DNA from: Bacteroidales bacterium UBA4295
GTDB lineage: Bacteria; Bacteroidota; Bacteroidia; Bacteroidales; Paludibacteraceae
Assembly (NCBI GenBank): GCA_002395805.1
Contig: DGVB01000012.1
Location: 62,001-126,000, forward strand
Length of the DNA stretch: 64,000 nt
Reading direction: 5' to 3'
Positions within the stretch are counted from its first letter, which is position 1, and the number at the start of each line of letters is the position of its first letter. Both the position numbers and the translations under genes were made by a program. Below are positions 8,227 through 16,384 of the stretch, one piece after another. Under the pieces are notes generated by a model. It saw only the letters and a program-made list of their open reading frames with translations, had not been told where the DNA came from and made no database searches.

Positions 8227-8895
8227 TTATTTTTTACAATTAGCAATAATCTCAAAGCACTCTTTGCACTTGGCGGTTACGTATGCCCAGTCGCCGGCTT
8301 TCACCTTGTCGCTCGGGAAGAGCTTGCTGCCCATGCCCACGCAGTAAACGCCTGCGGCGAACCATTTCTCGAGGTTCTCTTTCTCGGGAGCCACGCCGCC
8401 GGTAACCATGATCTTCGACCACGGCATCGGAGCCATCAGACCCTTCACGAGGTTCGGACCAACTACATCGCCCGGGAACACTTTCGTGAAGTCGCAACCA
8501 ACTTCCTGAGCTGCACCGATCTCACTCGGCGTCAAGCAACCCGGACAATAGGTCACGCAACGACGGTTGCAGACCACTGCGATATCTTTGTTGAACAACG
8601 GACCAACTACGAAGTTAGCGCCCAATTGGAGATACAGCGCTGCTGTCGGAGCATCAACGACGCTACCGATACCGAGTGCCAATTCCGGGCACTCCACAGC
8701 TACCCATTTGCTCAGTTCACCGAATACCTCGTGCGCAAAATCGCCGCGGTTGGTGAACTCGAACGCACGTACGCCGCCTTCGTAGCAAGCCTTAATCACG
8801 TTCTTACAAACTTCTACGTCCTTGTGATAGAACACAGGAACCATCGGTGCAGCGGCAATCTTCGCCATCACCTGAAATTTATCAAATTTAGCCAT
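8227..8895 (-). CDS. eda: 2-keto-3-deoxy-6-phosphogluconate aldolase
   Basis: 222-aa class I aldolase that splits KDPG to pyruvate and glyceraldehyde-3-phosphate. Motifs are [11 protein letters not shown] near the N-terminus, the acidic FEFTNRGD region, [28 protein letters not shown] and the Schiff-base lysine in FTKVFPGD. The start at 8895 is preferred: the open frame extends to 8961, but that part is translated from a TTTACGATTTG tandem repeat. It lies between exuT and kdgK. Confidence 0.93.
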   Translation of the reverse strand: MAKFDKFQVMAKIAAAPMVPVFYHKDVEVCKNVIKACYEGGVRAFEFTNRGDFAHEVFGELSKWVAVECPELALGIGSVVDAPTAALYLQLGANFVVGPLFNKDIAVVCNRRCVTYCPGCLTPSEIGAAQEVGCDFTKVFPGDVVGPNLVKGLMAPMPWSKIMVTGGVAPEKENLEKWFAAGVYCVGMGSKLFPSDKVKAGDWAYVTAKCKECFEIIANCKK

Positions 8896-8961
8896 AAATC
8901 TATTTACGATTTGTTTATTTACGATTTGGTCATTTATTTTTCCATTTGGCCATTTTACCAA
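8896..8961. repeat. ATTTACGATTTG / CATTTGG tandem repeat
   Basis: Units TATTTACGATTTG (twice), then CATTTATTTTT, CCATTTGG, CCATTTTACC fill the eda to four-helix gap and would add a spurious [12 protein letters not shown] extension to Eda. Confidence 0.75.
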
Positions 8962-9321
8962 TTACAAGTCCACTTTGGATTTTGCAGTAGTAATTGATTT
9001 ACTGGTAATTTTACCCAGCTCGATACTTTCGTCATACAAATCTTGCACGCGCGATTTGGGTAACATGCCACTATCAATAATAATACTCAACCAGTGACTT
9101 GTTTCATCTATTTCTTCTTCAACCATTTTGAGTTTATTAATAAAATCCTTGTCGGATTTAGCAAGACACGCCGCCCTATAATTAGCGGCAGGAGAAGTGC
9201 CCGAACGAACAATCTGCTTAGCTATGGCATTAGCAGAAATGGTATTGGGCATTGCGTCCACCATCTTGATAATACGTAGCGAGAATTGTCTATAACGCTC
9301 TTTTAGTTCTTCCCGTGTCAT
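8962..9321 (-). CDS. Four-helix bundle protein (23S rRNA intervening-sequence protein family)
   Basis: 119 aa, all helical, matching the 23S rRNA-IVP/S23-like family: FSLRIIKMVDAMP, AIAKQIVRSGTSPAANYRAACLAKSDKDFINKLKMVEEEIDETSHWL and a C-terminal helix ELGKITSKSITTAKSKV. Relatives include proteins encoded in rRNA intervening sequences and accessory proteins of diversity-generating retroelements. No reverse transcriptase or rRNA is near. The gene is flanked on both sides by tandem repeats inside an Entner-Doudoroff operon, which suggests it arrived as a mobile passenger. Confidence 0.85.
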   Translation of the reverse strand: MTREELKERYRQFSLRIIKMVDAMPNTISANAIAKQIVRSGTSPAANYRAACLAKSDKDFINKLKMVEEEIDETSHWLSIIIDSGMLPKSRVQDLYDESIELGKITSKSITTAKSKVDL

Positions 9322-9386
9322 AATGGCTCAATGATTAAATGAACAAATAAATGGTACATGGTAAATGACCAAATAGTACTTGCGCT
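9322..9386. repeat. AAATGA/AAATGG short-unit repeat
   Basis: AAATGAACAAATAAATGGTACATGGTAAATGACCAAAT: degenerate 8-10 nt units plus an inverted GCGCTTTAGCGTTGTAC motif, between the four-helix gene and kdgK. Confidence 0.6.
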
Positions 9387-10412
9387 TTAGCGTTGTACTC
9401 GTCCGTTAGCGTTACCACCTGCAAGGCTCAGAACCTCATCCTCGCTTACGAGGTTGTAGTCGCCGTTGATCGTGTGCTTCAGAGCCGAAGCAGCTACTGC
9501 GAACTCAAGAGCCTGACCTTGGTTGTCCGGATACTTGAGCATACCGTGGATCAAACCGCCGGAGAAGCTGTCACCACCGCCCACGCGGTCGATGATCGGG
9601 TTGATCTCGTAACGCTTGCTCTGGTAGAACTCCTTGCCGTTGTAGATCATGGCTTTCCAGCCGTTGAAGGTTGCGCTGTAGCTCTCGCGCAGCGTCGAAA
9701 CAACGTACTTGAAGCCGAACTCTTTCATCATCTGCTCGAAGATGCCCTTGTAGCCCTCAGCGTTGGTCTCGCCGCCTTCTACATCTGCATCGGGCTTGAA
9801 GCCGAGGCACAGCTCTGCGTCTTCCTCGTTGCCGATACATACGTCAACATACTTCATCAACGGACGCATGATAGAGATAGCTTTCTCGCTCGTCCACAGT
9901 TTCTTACGGAAGTTCAGGTCAACCGATACGGTTACGCCGTGACGTTTTGCAGCCTCGCAAGCCAGTTTGGTGATCTCTGCTGCCTTGTCCGAGATAGCCG
10001 GAGTGATTCCGCTCCAGTGGAACCATGCTGCACCCTCCATGATCTTGTCGAAGTCGAAATCCTTCGGATCAGCCTCGGCGATAGCGCTGTGAGCACGGTC
10101 ATAAATGACTTTCGACGGACGCATCGAAGCACCTGTCTCGCAGTAGTACAGACCTACGCGGTCGCCGCCACGAACGATGAACTCGGTGTTCACGCCATAG
10201 CGACGCAGCGAGTTAACGGCAATCTGACCGATCTCGTGTTTCGGCAGTTTGGTAACGAAATAAGCCTCGTGACCGTAGTTGGCGCACGAAATAGCCACGT
10301 TAGCCTCACCACCACCGGGGATGATACGGAAATGATCAGACTGAATGAAACGATCTTGTCCCTCCGGACTCAGGCGAAGCATGATCTCGCCCAATGTAAT
10401 AATTTTAGCCAT
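9387..10412 (-). CDS. kdgK: 2-keto-3-deoxygluconate kinase
   Basis: 341-aa PfkB-family kinase that phosphorylates KDG to KDPG. It has the N-terminal GGGEANVA ribokinase signature (after FRIIP) and the C-terminal catalytic motif DRVGGGDSFSGG containing the base Asp. The product feeds eda just downstream. It is the first gene of the kdgK to exuT block. The extreme C-terminus (NANGRVQR) enters repeat-like sequence. Confidence 0.93.
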   Translation of the reverse strand: MAKIITLGEIMLRLSPEGQDRFIQSDHFRIIPGGGEANVAISCANYGHEAYFVTKLPKHEIGQIAVNSLRRYGVNTEFIVRGGDRVGLYYCETGASMRPSKVIYDRAHSAIAEADPKDFDFDKIMEGAAWFHWSGITPAISDKAAEITKLACEAAKRHGVTVSVDLNFRKKLWTSEKAISIMRPLMKYVDVCIGNEEDAELCLGFKPDADVEGGETNAEGYKGIFEQMMKEFGFKYVVSTLRESYSATFNGWKAMIYNGKEFYQSKRYEINPIIDRVGGGDSFSGGLIHGMLKYPDNQGQALEFAVAASALKHTINGDYNLVSEDEVLSLAGGNANGRVQR

Positions 10413-10681
10413 AGGTTAAATGAATTAAATTGGTTAATATTGTTGTTAGTTATTGTTTTGCTTTTTTGTTTTCTTTCGATTTATCGATATCCTTATTCGA
10501 ACGGATACGAGACGATAACTATTCGCGATAACTTAGCGGTCAATCAGCCTCTCTCAAGCCACTCTCGCGCCACTTAAATCTTTCAATTTTCAATTTAATA
10601 TACCCCCTCTATATATAAGTCATAATAATGTCCTAATCTATCACATTAAATGCAAGTTTTTTTGAAAATTGCATTTTTAAT
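10413..10681. other. Intergenic region with a low-GC hairpin
   Basis: No gene is seen. It holds an 8-bp inverted repeat AAATGCAA...TTGCATTT (about 10649-10677) close to the stop of the upstream gene, and short CGATAT/CGATAA units near 10480-10535. The kdgK promoter should lie here, but no good TTTG-N20-TAnnTTTG match was found. Confidence 0.5.
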
Positions 10682-11467
10682 CTAATAATATTCAATTGTT
10701 CTTGTGAGTATTCTTGTAAAATAATCCATGCTCATAACTGCTTTTTGCCAATTTCCTTGTTCATCAAATTTGGAAAAACGAAGTTCTATGCCATCACTTA
10801 CTATTTTAACCAGATTTCCGTCTTTATAATAAAATTTATTCTCATACTTTTTTCGTTTTCCGTTGTAATTATACTCTTTATAGTGATATTCGGTATAATT
10901 CCCTCCTTTGCCATAAACCACCTTATATCCTTCCCATTTTTTAACATTTTTAACAGTAGAAAGGCGACCGATTGAATCATATGTATATACATACTTTAAT
11001 ACCATGGTATCTTGAACTGTAGGTATCGTGTATTCCTCTATCTTTTGCCCTTGCTGGTTATACACAATAGAATCCGCCATATAATAGGCCTTATTAACAG
11101 TATAAGAATTAATTTTTCTTCCCAAAGAATCCAATTGTACTCTTGTCAATATGCCATCAATACGTCCGTTCTTATCGTAACCATATATCCAATACATGTT
11201 CTCTCCATACTGATACCTTTTCCCTTCGGCAATACTATCTCCAATAATCCATGCGTAATCCATAAGTTGTCCCTTTTGATTATAGTGCATGATATATTTT
11301 GCCCCTTTAGGTCCACGATAATAGCCCATACTCGGGTCTGTTACCGTTACTATTTTTGCATTTCCTTTGACCGGTGCTTTTATGTAGTCTTCTATCTCGA
11401 TTTCAATTGCGAGAGAAGAAAATACACTTACATATAATAAAGCAAATATTAATCCTATCTTTTTCAT
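10682..11467 (-). CDS. Secreted hypothetical protein with YD/RHS-like strands
   Basis: 261 aa with an N-terminal signal peptide (KKIGLIFALLYVSVFSSLA). The body is a run of tyrosine- and glycine-rich beta-strand pairs such as YHYKEYNYNGKRKKYENKF and GYDKNGRIDG, like the tandem hairpins of YD-repeat or YwqK-like proteins. There is no catalytic motif. It is AT-rich compared with the flanking sugar genes and opens the accessory block. The function is unknown. Confidence 0.6.
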   Translation of the reverse strand: MKKIGLIFALLYVSVFSSLAIEIEIEDYIKAPVKGNAKIVTVTDPSMGYYRGPKGAKYIMHYNQKGQLMDYAWIIGDSIAEGKRYQYGENMYWIYGYDKNGRIDGILTRVQLDSLGRKINSYTVNKAYYMADSIVYNQQGQKIEEYTIPTVQDTMVLKYVYTYDSIGRLSTVKNVKKWEGYKVVYGKGGNYTEYHYKEYNYNGKRKKYENKFYYKDGNLVKIVSDGIELRFSKFDEQGNWQKAVMSMDYFTRILTRTIEYY

Positions 11468-11484
11468 AAATACATTTGTTATTT

Positions 11485-11705
11485 ACTCATTTGCGCTATC
11501 AAATCCCCTTCGATATATCGATTTCTCGATATTTCGATATGTCGGTCTCCCATCCTTTCTTCCTCGATCCTTCCACCTATCTCCATCGGATGCTGATCGG
11601 GTACTCATCGGATGCCCATCGGATGTTCACTATGACGTCACCGTAACATCTATGGGAGAACACCCTGCTTTCATCCTTTCACCTTTCAATTTTCACCTTT
11701 CAATT
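11485..11705. repeat. Several tandem arrays in one gap (TCGATAT, CATCGGATG, CTTTCAATTTTCAC)
   Basis: From left to right: CGATATATCGATTTCTCGATATTTCGATATG (about 11510-11541), four CATCGGATG-type 9-nt units (about 11583-11625), then CTTTCACCTTTCAATTTTCAC units (about 11674-11705). Three unrelated unit families sit side by side in 220 bp. The last array supplies the C-terminal codons of the next gene. Confidence 0.75.
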
Positions 11706-12033
11706 CGATACTCAGCTCATGTTTGATATAATCGTACAGCCGTCCTTGAATCGGCTTGTTATATTTCCTTGCCTTCCGCAAAGCCTCCTCATATCGTGCC
11801 TGCCATTCCGCTTTGCGCACCGGATCATGCATGATTGCCTTTGTCTCCGCCATCAGTTCCGCAAAGGCTTTTGCCGTGGGGTGCTCCGCCTTCTTTTTCT
11901 TAGTCTTCTTGCTCAACTCCGGCTTACTGCACACCGCGCCCCATTCGCTATTTCCGGGAATCCGCCTCACATAATGCCTCTCATCCACATTTCCCCGCAA
12001 CTCATCCACTATATTCACCCACTTCGCTTTCAT
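11686..12033 (-). CDS. Hypothetical protein, lysine-rich helical
   Basis: 115 aa, charged, without signal or membrane segment. A basic linker (SKKTKKKKAEHPTAKAFAELMAETKAIMHDPVRKAEWQARYEEALRKARKY) is followed by a short RLYDYIKHELS helix, a pattern that recalls conserved Bacteroidales hypotheticals. The start at 12033 precedes a recognisable fold-like beginning (KAKWVNIVDELRGNV). No function can be given. Confidence 0.55.
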   Translation of the reverse strand: MKAKWVNIVDELRGNVDERHYVRRIPGNSEWGAVCSKPELSKKTKKKKAEHPTAKAFAELMAETKAIMHDPVRKAEWQARYEEALRKARKYNKPIQGRLYDYIKHELSIELKGEN

Positions 12034-12044
12034 ATTATGGTGGT

Positions 12045-12734
12045 TTAGCGTTTATACAACGTGTTTTTGTGTATTACTTCATCTACTTGCTCATGAGTTG
12101 AATATGACTTCAAAAAGTCGAATGGCAAAGATACATCCCATGTAATAACCTCTCCTTTCTTTACCATTGGACCATATTTATAAGCAACATCAACTTCGGC
12201 TAAATATACTCCATTAGGATCGGTCAAGGTAACTTTAAATGGGGTGAAGTCATATAAGTTCAATACTGTTTCCGAGCCTGATTTAACTTGAATAGGTAAA
12301 GACCTTAAATAAGCGCCATTTCTAATTGTTCGCAAAAAACCGTTGACTAAATATACATAAGTTATATTGTTGGCTGGCACAACATCTATACCCCCAGATT
12401 CTGGTTCTTCTTCATTATATCGCGCACCAACATAATTAGGATGATCGGGATAATCTATTATATATTCATGCTTTGCTGTAGAGGATGTATCTGTATCCGG
12501 TGCACCGTAATTATCCGTGCGGACATATAACTTGCCATCTTCTTCATAGATAGAAACTGGAGACCATGAAGATTTCTCATTCATAGGATATTCTTCTCCC
12601 CTCTCTATTCTAACTGTTGTTGTTTTCATCCAGTACTCACCTACAAAGGCTTTTGAGGTTTCCGGACTAATTCCATTACAACTTGCTAAAATAATTGTCG
12701 CGCAAACAATTATGAAAACAGATAACTTTTTCAT
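12045..12734 (-). CDS. Hypothetical lipoprotein
   Basis: 229 aa. The start at 12734 gives a canonical lipoprotein signal (MKKLSVFIIVCATIILASC, Cys19); a few upstream in-frame codons are less likely. The body is beta-rich and acidic (FVGEYWMKTTTVRIERGEEYP, KLYVRTDNYGAPDTDTSS) with no known motif. It is low in GC and belongs to the accessory block next to the Mrr-type nuclease. The function is unknown. Confidence 0.65.
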   Translation of the reverse strand: MKKLSVFIIVCATIILASCNGISPETSKAFVGEYWMKTTTVRIERGEEYPMNEKSSWSPVSIYEEDGKLYVRTDNYGAPDTDTSSTAKHEYIIDYPDHPNYVGARYNEEEPESGGIDVVPANNITYVYLVNGFLRTIRNGAYLRSLPIQVKSGSETVLNLYDFTPFKVTLTDPNGVYLAEVDVAYKYGPMVKKGEVITWDVSLPFDFLKSYSTHEQVDEVIHKNTLYKR

Positions 12735-12750
12735 AATGAATATATCTTTA

Positions 12751-13656
12751 TTATTCCTCAAAATAATCGGTATCTATGCGTTTGATTTGATATAATTGCT
12801 TCAGCGAGACACCAACGCCACATTCAATCATATAATTAGCTAATTCCTTACCATCAATCAAAACTACTTTAACATCCCCTTTTGGTTGGAATTGTCGTGC
12901 TTCTTTGGAGAAATAAGATGTCGTAATGAACACTCCCTTTTTTGCTCCTTGACCGACTAACGCGCCGACGAACTTCTGGATTTCAGGTTGTCCCACACAA
13001 TTATTCCAACGTTTTGCTTGTACGTAAATCTTGTCAAGTCCGAGTTTATCTTCTTTGATTACACCATCGATGCCATCATCCTTTACATAGGCAGTTACAG
13101 TTCCCGCATCTTCCAATGAACCTCCGTAGCCCATTCCGACCAACACATCCACTACTATCTGCTCGAACTTCTGCGGAGATACATCCTTGAGAGAGGCTAA
13201 AACATCGTCCGCCAATTGGTTGTTAAGTTGTAAATATGCCTCTTCCAATACCTCTATAGGAGTTTTCTCTGCTTCTTCTATAGCGATTACTTCTTTTTTC
13301 TGTTTGGAATTTGCTTTTGGTTTACGCCCATAAAACTCAACGAATGCCGGATACTCAGCTAACGTACGAAGCGTTACTTCTCCTGCTTTTAGTCTTTTTT
13401 GCCCTTCAATTGTTATTTTATACTGACCATTTATGGCTTTTTCTGCTAGACCTGCTTTGCGCAAGTATGTACCTGCCCACAACACACGGTTATAAACCTG
13501 AGTTTGACTTTGGTTTGCTATTCGCTCTTGAGCCTCTTCTTCTGTCAGATTGAAATATTTGACAGCATACTCAACTAAATCCTTGTTATTATGAATATTT
13601 CCGTCAGAAAGACATTTCAAATACGGAGTAAAAAAACTATCAAATTTTGGTACCAT
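12751..13656 (-). CDS. mrr: Mrr-type restriction endonuclease
   Basis: 301 aa. The N-terminal winged-helix region (residues 1-85, with ITIEGQKRL) matches Mrr_N. The C-terminal PD-(D/E)xK nuclease domain has FEQIVVDVLVGMGYGG, the DDGIDGVI aspartate and the YVQAKRW (QxK) catalytic strand. Mrr enzymes cut methylated DNA, acting as type IV restriction against modified foreign DNA. No methylase is adjacent, as expected for type IV. Its neighbour is a RhuM-Fic gene, so this is probably a small defence or mobile block inserted into the uronate locus. Confidence 0.88.
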   Translation of the reverse strand: MVPKFDSFFTPYLKCLSDGNIHNNKDLVEYAVKYFNLTEEEAQERIANQSQTQVYNRVLWAGTYLRKAGLAEKAINGQYKITIEGQKRLKAGEVTLRTLAEYPAFVEFYGRKPKANSKQKKEVIAIEEAEKTPIEVLEEAYLQLNNQLADDVLASLKDVSPQKFEQIVVDVLVGMGYGGSLEDAGTVTAYVKDDGIDGVIKEDKLGLDKIYVQAKRWNNCVGQPEIQKFVGALVGQGAKKGVFITTSYFSKEARQFQPKGDVKVVLIDGKELANYMIECGVGVSLKQLYQIKRIDTDYFEE

Positions 13657-13687
13657 AGTTTTGTTTATTTTTATTTGATTATATCCT

Positions 13688-14722
13688 TCAGTTCTTCTGG
13701 TTTATCAAGTTTACTACCACCTTGACCATTGTGTCTTTTTCTTCCGTGCGGCTCTCGGCAATCATGAGGGTTAGCGCGACAAGGGTATTATCGGCTATAC
13801 GCTTGGTGCCATCCTCGCGGTATAGAATGCCGTTATTATTCAAGAACCATAGGAACAACGTAGCCGCAATACGTTTGTTGCCGTCTGAAAAGGAGTGGTT
13901 CTTAGTCACCAAATACAGCAACATCGCTGCTTTCTCCTCCACACTCGGATATAAATCCGTTCCTTCGAAAGTCTGATAAATCTGACCTATACTGCTTTTG
14001 AACGAGTCGTCTTTTTCGTTACCAAACAAAGTGCTACCGCCGAACTTCTCACGCAGCGCAGCTATCGTCTGCATGGCATTCTCATATGTAGCATGGAAGC
14101 GCTCTTCAGGCGTAGTCTCTTTGACGGTCAGCCGCTCGTAATCATAGTTATCGAGCGTGTCCAGCGCGTACGTGTAATCCAACACTACATCAAAAATAGC
14201 CTGTGTCTCATCCTCACTCTCTACTGCCTTGCTTTGTACTGTTCGACCCACTATCTGAACCAACTGCCGCAGATCCGACAACTGCTCACGGCGGAGTTTT
14301 TCATTGACGGCAAAGCCTTTGACGAGGTAGTCTTTGAGAATTCTGTTTGCCCATTGACGGAATTGTACACCGCGTTGAGATTTGACACGATAGCCGACAG
14401 AGATGATTACATCGAGGTTGTAAATAATTTCTTCTTTCTGTTGCGTAAAACCCTCTCTACGACCATATTTCTTGGTAGACGCAAAATTTGCGACAACCAA
14501 GGATTTATCTAATTCTTCACGCAAAGCATTATTGATATGCTTACGAATTGTTTTTACATCTCGATCAAACAATATCGCCATCTGCGAAGCTGTCAGCCAC
14601 ACGGTTTCGTTCTCCATGCGCACATCGAGTTGTACCGTGTTGTCTTCCGCACGATAGATGATTATCTCGCCTCTATTTCCGATGGGTTTATCGTTCATAT
14701 TGTATAGATGCATATTTTGCAT
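13688..14722 (-). CDS. rhuM: RhuM family protein with C-terminal Fic/Doc domain
   Basis: 344 aa. The N-terminal half is RhuM-like: EIIIYRAEDNTVQLDVR, ETVWLTASQMAILFDRDVKTIRKHI (helix-turn-helix) and SVGYRVKSQRGVQFRQWANRILKDYLVKGF. The C-terminal half carries a complete Fic/Doc signature HSFSDGNKRI at residues 276-285. Fic/Doc proteins transfer AMP or phosphate to targets such as EF-Tu. No separate antitoxin is seen; inhibition may be internal. RhuM genes are frequent passengers of restriction loci, as here beside mrr. Confidence 0.87.
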   Translation of the reverse strand: MQNMHLYNMNDKPIGNRGEIIIYRAEDNTVQLDVRMENETVWLTASQMAILFDRDVKTIRKHINNALREELDKSLVVANFASTKKYGRREGFTQQKEEIIYNLDVIISVGYRVKSQRGVQFRQWANRILKDYLVKGFAVNEKLRREQLSDLRQLVQIVGRTVQSKAVESEDETQAIFDVVLDYTYALDTLDNYDYERLTVKETTPEERFHATYENAMQTIAALREKFGGSTLFGNEKDDSFKSSIGQIYQTFEGTDLYPSVEEKAAMLLYLVTKNHSFSDGNKRIAATLFLWFLNNNGILYREDGTKRIADNTLVALTLMIAESRTEEKDTMVKVVVNLINQKN

Positions 14723-14788
14723 TTATACCAACTGTTTCCATTTTGGAACATGTTGGAATTTCCGACAAGTTGCATTTTTTGCAACAAC

Positions 14789-14826
14789 CACCCCGCTTAC
14801 CTCCACTATTAGAGGCAAGCGGGGTG
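14789..14826. terminator. Strong GC hairpin between rhuM and uxaC
   Basis: CACCCCGCTT (14789-14798) pairs with AAGCGGGGTG (14817-14826), with an inner CTC/GAG step. It lies 12 nt after the uxaC stop. There is no long T-run on either side, so it may be a rho-assisted or RNA-stabilising structure. Part of the TTGCATTTTTTGCAA motif next to it can also pair. Confidence 0.6.
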
Positions 14827-14837
14827 TGTGAGAGGGA

Positions 14838-16253
14838 TTAGAACTTGAAGTAGTTCTTCGCGTTGTTGTAGCAGATATCCTCTACCATCTGTTGAACGCG
14901 GGCTTTCTCGTAGCCGGTGTACGGAATCATGCCGTTCTCGATGTCGTTGCCGAGGACGTTACAGAGCGTGCGGCGGAAATACTCGTGACGCGGGTAGCTC
15001 AGGAACGAACGGCTGTCGGTCAGCATACCTACCATGCGGCTCAACAGACCGAGGTTCGAAAGAGCCATCATCTGCTTCTCCATGCCATCTTTCTGATCAA
15101 GGAACCACCAGCCGGAACCGAACTGAATCTTACCGGGAACAGAACCATCCTGGAAGTTACCGAGCATAGTTGCGATTACCTCATTTGCACACGGGTTGAG
15201 GTTATAGAGAATGGTCTTGGCGAGGTGTCCTTCGCTGTTCATCTCATCGAGGAAATGGCTCATGGCTTTTGCGGTCGTAAACTCGCCGATGGAGTCGAAA
15301 CCGGTGTCTGCGCCGAGGGCTGCGAACATCTTGGAGTTGTTGTTACGGATAGCGCCGTAGTGGTACTGCTGGGTCCAACCCGAAGCGTAGTCCATCTCAG
15401 CCTGCGCATGCAGGTAAGCGTGCTTGTACTGACGAATCTCATATGCGCTCAGCTCCTTGCCTGCAAGAGCTTTCTGGAAGATGGCATTGATCTCTGCGTC
15501 GGTGTACGGCTCGTCGTAGAACTCCTCAATTCCGTGGTCAGAGAGACGGCAACCCATCGACTCAAAGAAGTCATGACGTTTTTGGAGGGCATCTACCATG
15601 TCTGCGAAATTGCGGATCTCTACGCCGGCAACCTTAGCCAGTTTCTCGATGTATGCTTTCCAAGTAGCCGCCTCGATATTCATACCTGCGTCCGGACGCC
15701 ATGTCGGCAACATACGTACCTCTGCGGTCGGGTCTTCTTTTACCATCTTATGCCATTCCAGCGAGTCAGCCGGGTCGTCGGTCGTACAAACGAGTTCTAC
15801 GTGGTAGTGCTTCATCAGTCCGCGCGGACAGAACTTCGGGTCGTTGGCGATGAGGTCGTTGCACTTGTCATAGATAGCGCGTGCGGTCTCGGGGTTCAGA
15901 CGCTCCTCGATACCGAAAGCGGTCTTGAGCTCCAGATGGGTCCAGTGGTACAGCGGGTTGCGGAAGGTGTACGGAACGGTCTCCGCCCATTTCTCGAACT
16001 TCTCCCAGTCGGTGGTGTCCTTACCGGTGCAATACTTCTCGTCCACACCGTTCGAACGCATAGCACGCCATTTGTAGTGGTCGCCCATGAGCCAGATCTG
16101 TGCGATGGATTCGAAACGTTTGTTCTCGGCAACCATCTGCGGAATAAGGTGGCAGTGATAATCGATAATCGGCATCTTAGCCGCATGATTGTGATACAGC
16201 TCCTGTGCGGTCTCTGTCTGCAGCAGGAAATCTTTGTCCATGAAAGCTTTCAT
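14838..16253 (-). CDS. uxaC: Glucuronate/galacturonate isomerase
   Basis: 471-aa metal-dependent isomerase of the amidohydrolase superfamily converting galacturonate to tagaturonate and glucuronate to fructuronate. It shows MPIIDYHCHL (HxH metal site), ETVPYTFRNPLYHWTHLELKTAFGI, LVCTTDDPADSLEWH and GWWFLDQKDGMEKQM, all typical, and full family length. It is transcribed alone from its own promoter. It is separated from kdgK by a 4-kb accessory block. Confidence 0.95.
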   Translation of the reverse strand: MKAFMDKDFLLQTETAQELYHNHAAKMPIIDYHCHLIPQMVAENKRFESIAQIWLMGDHYKWRAMRSNGVDEKYCTGKDTTDWEKFEKWAETVPYTFRNPLYHWTHLELKTAFGIEERLNPETARAIYDKCNDLIANDPKFCPRGLMKHYHVELVCTTDDPADSLEWHKMVKEDPTAEVRMLPTWRPDAGMNIEAATWKAYIEKLAKVAGVEIRNFADMVDALQKRHDFFESMGCRLSDHGIEEFYDEPYTDAEINAIFQKALAGKELSAYEIRQYKHAYLHAQAEMDYASGWTQQYHYGAIRNNNSKMFAALGADTGFDSIGEFTTAKAMSHFLDEMNSEGHLAKTILYNLNPCANEVIATMLGNFQDGSVPGKIQFGSGWWFLDQKDGMEKQMMALSNLGLLSRMVGMLTDSRSFLSYPRHEYFRRTLCNVLGNDIENGMIPYTGYEKARVQQMVEDICYNNAKNYFKF

Positions 16254-16320
16254 ATTATTTAAGAGTTAAATTGTTAGTGCGTTTTTGCCTTTGCACGCGC
16301 AAGCGCTCAATATCACGCTG

Positions 16321-16328
16321 CAAAGGTA
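16321..16328 (-). promoter_or_regulatory. uxaC -7 box
   Basis: Minus-strand TACCTTTG followed by CAGCG, preceded by AAAAAAAAGTAG. The -33 TTTG is not evident at the usual spacing. Confidence 0.55.
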
Positions 16329-16384
16329 CTACTTTTTTTTCAATAAAAGGTGGAAAAATTGACACAAAGCGTGTACAGAGACTA

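Noticed and set aside
9393-10577. Plus-strand open frame of 394 codons
   Set aside because: Antisense shadow of kdgK; kdgK has full catalytic motifs.
14892-16262. Plus-strand open frame of 456 codons
   Set aside because: It is the mirror of uxaC, lacks family motifs and a promoter, and its length follows from the codon bias of the real gene.
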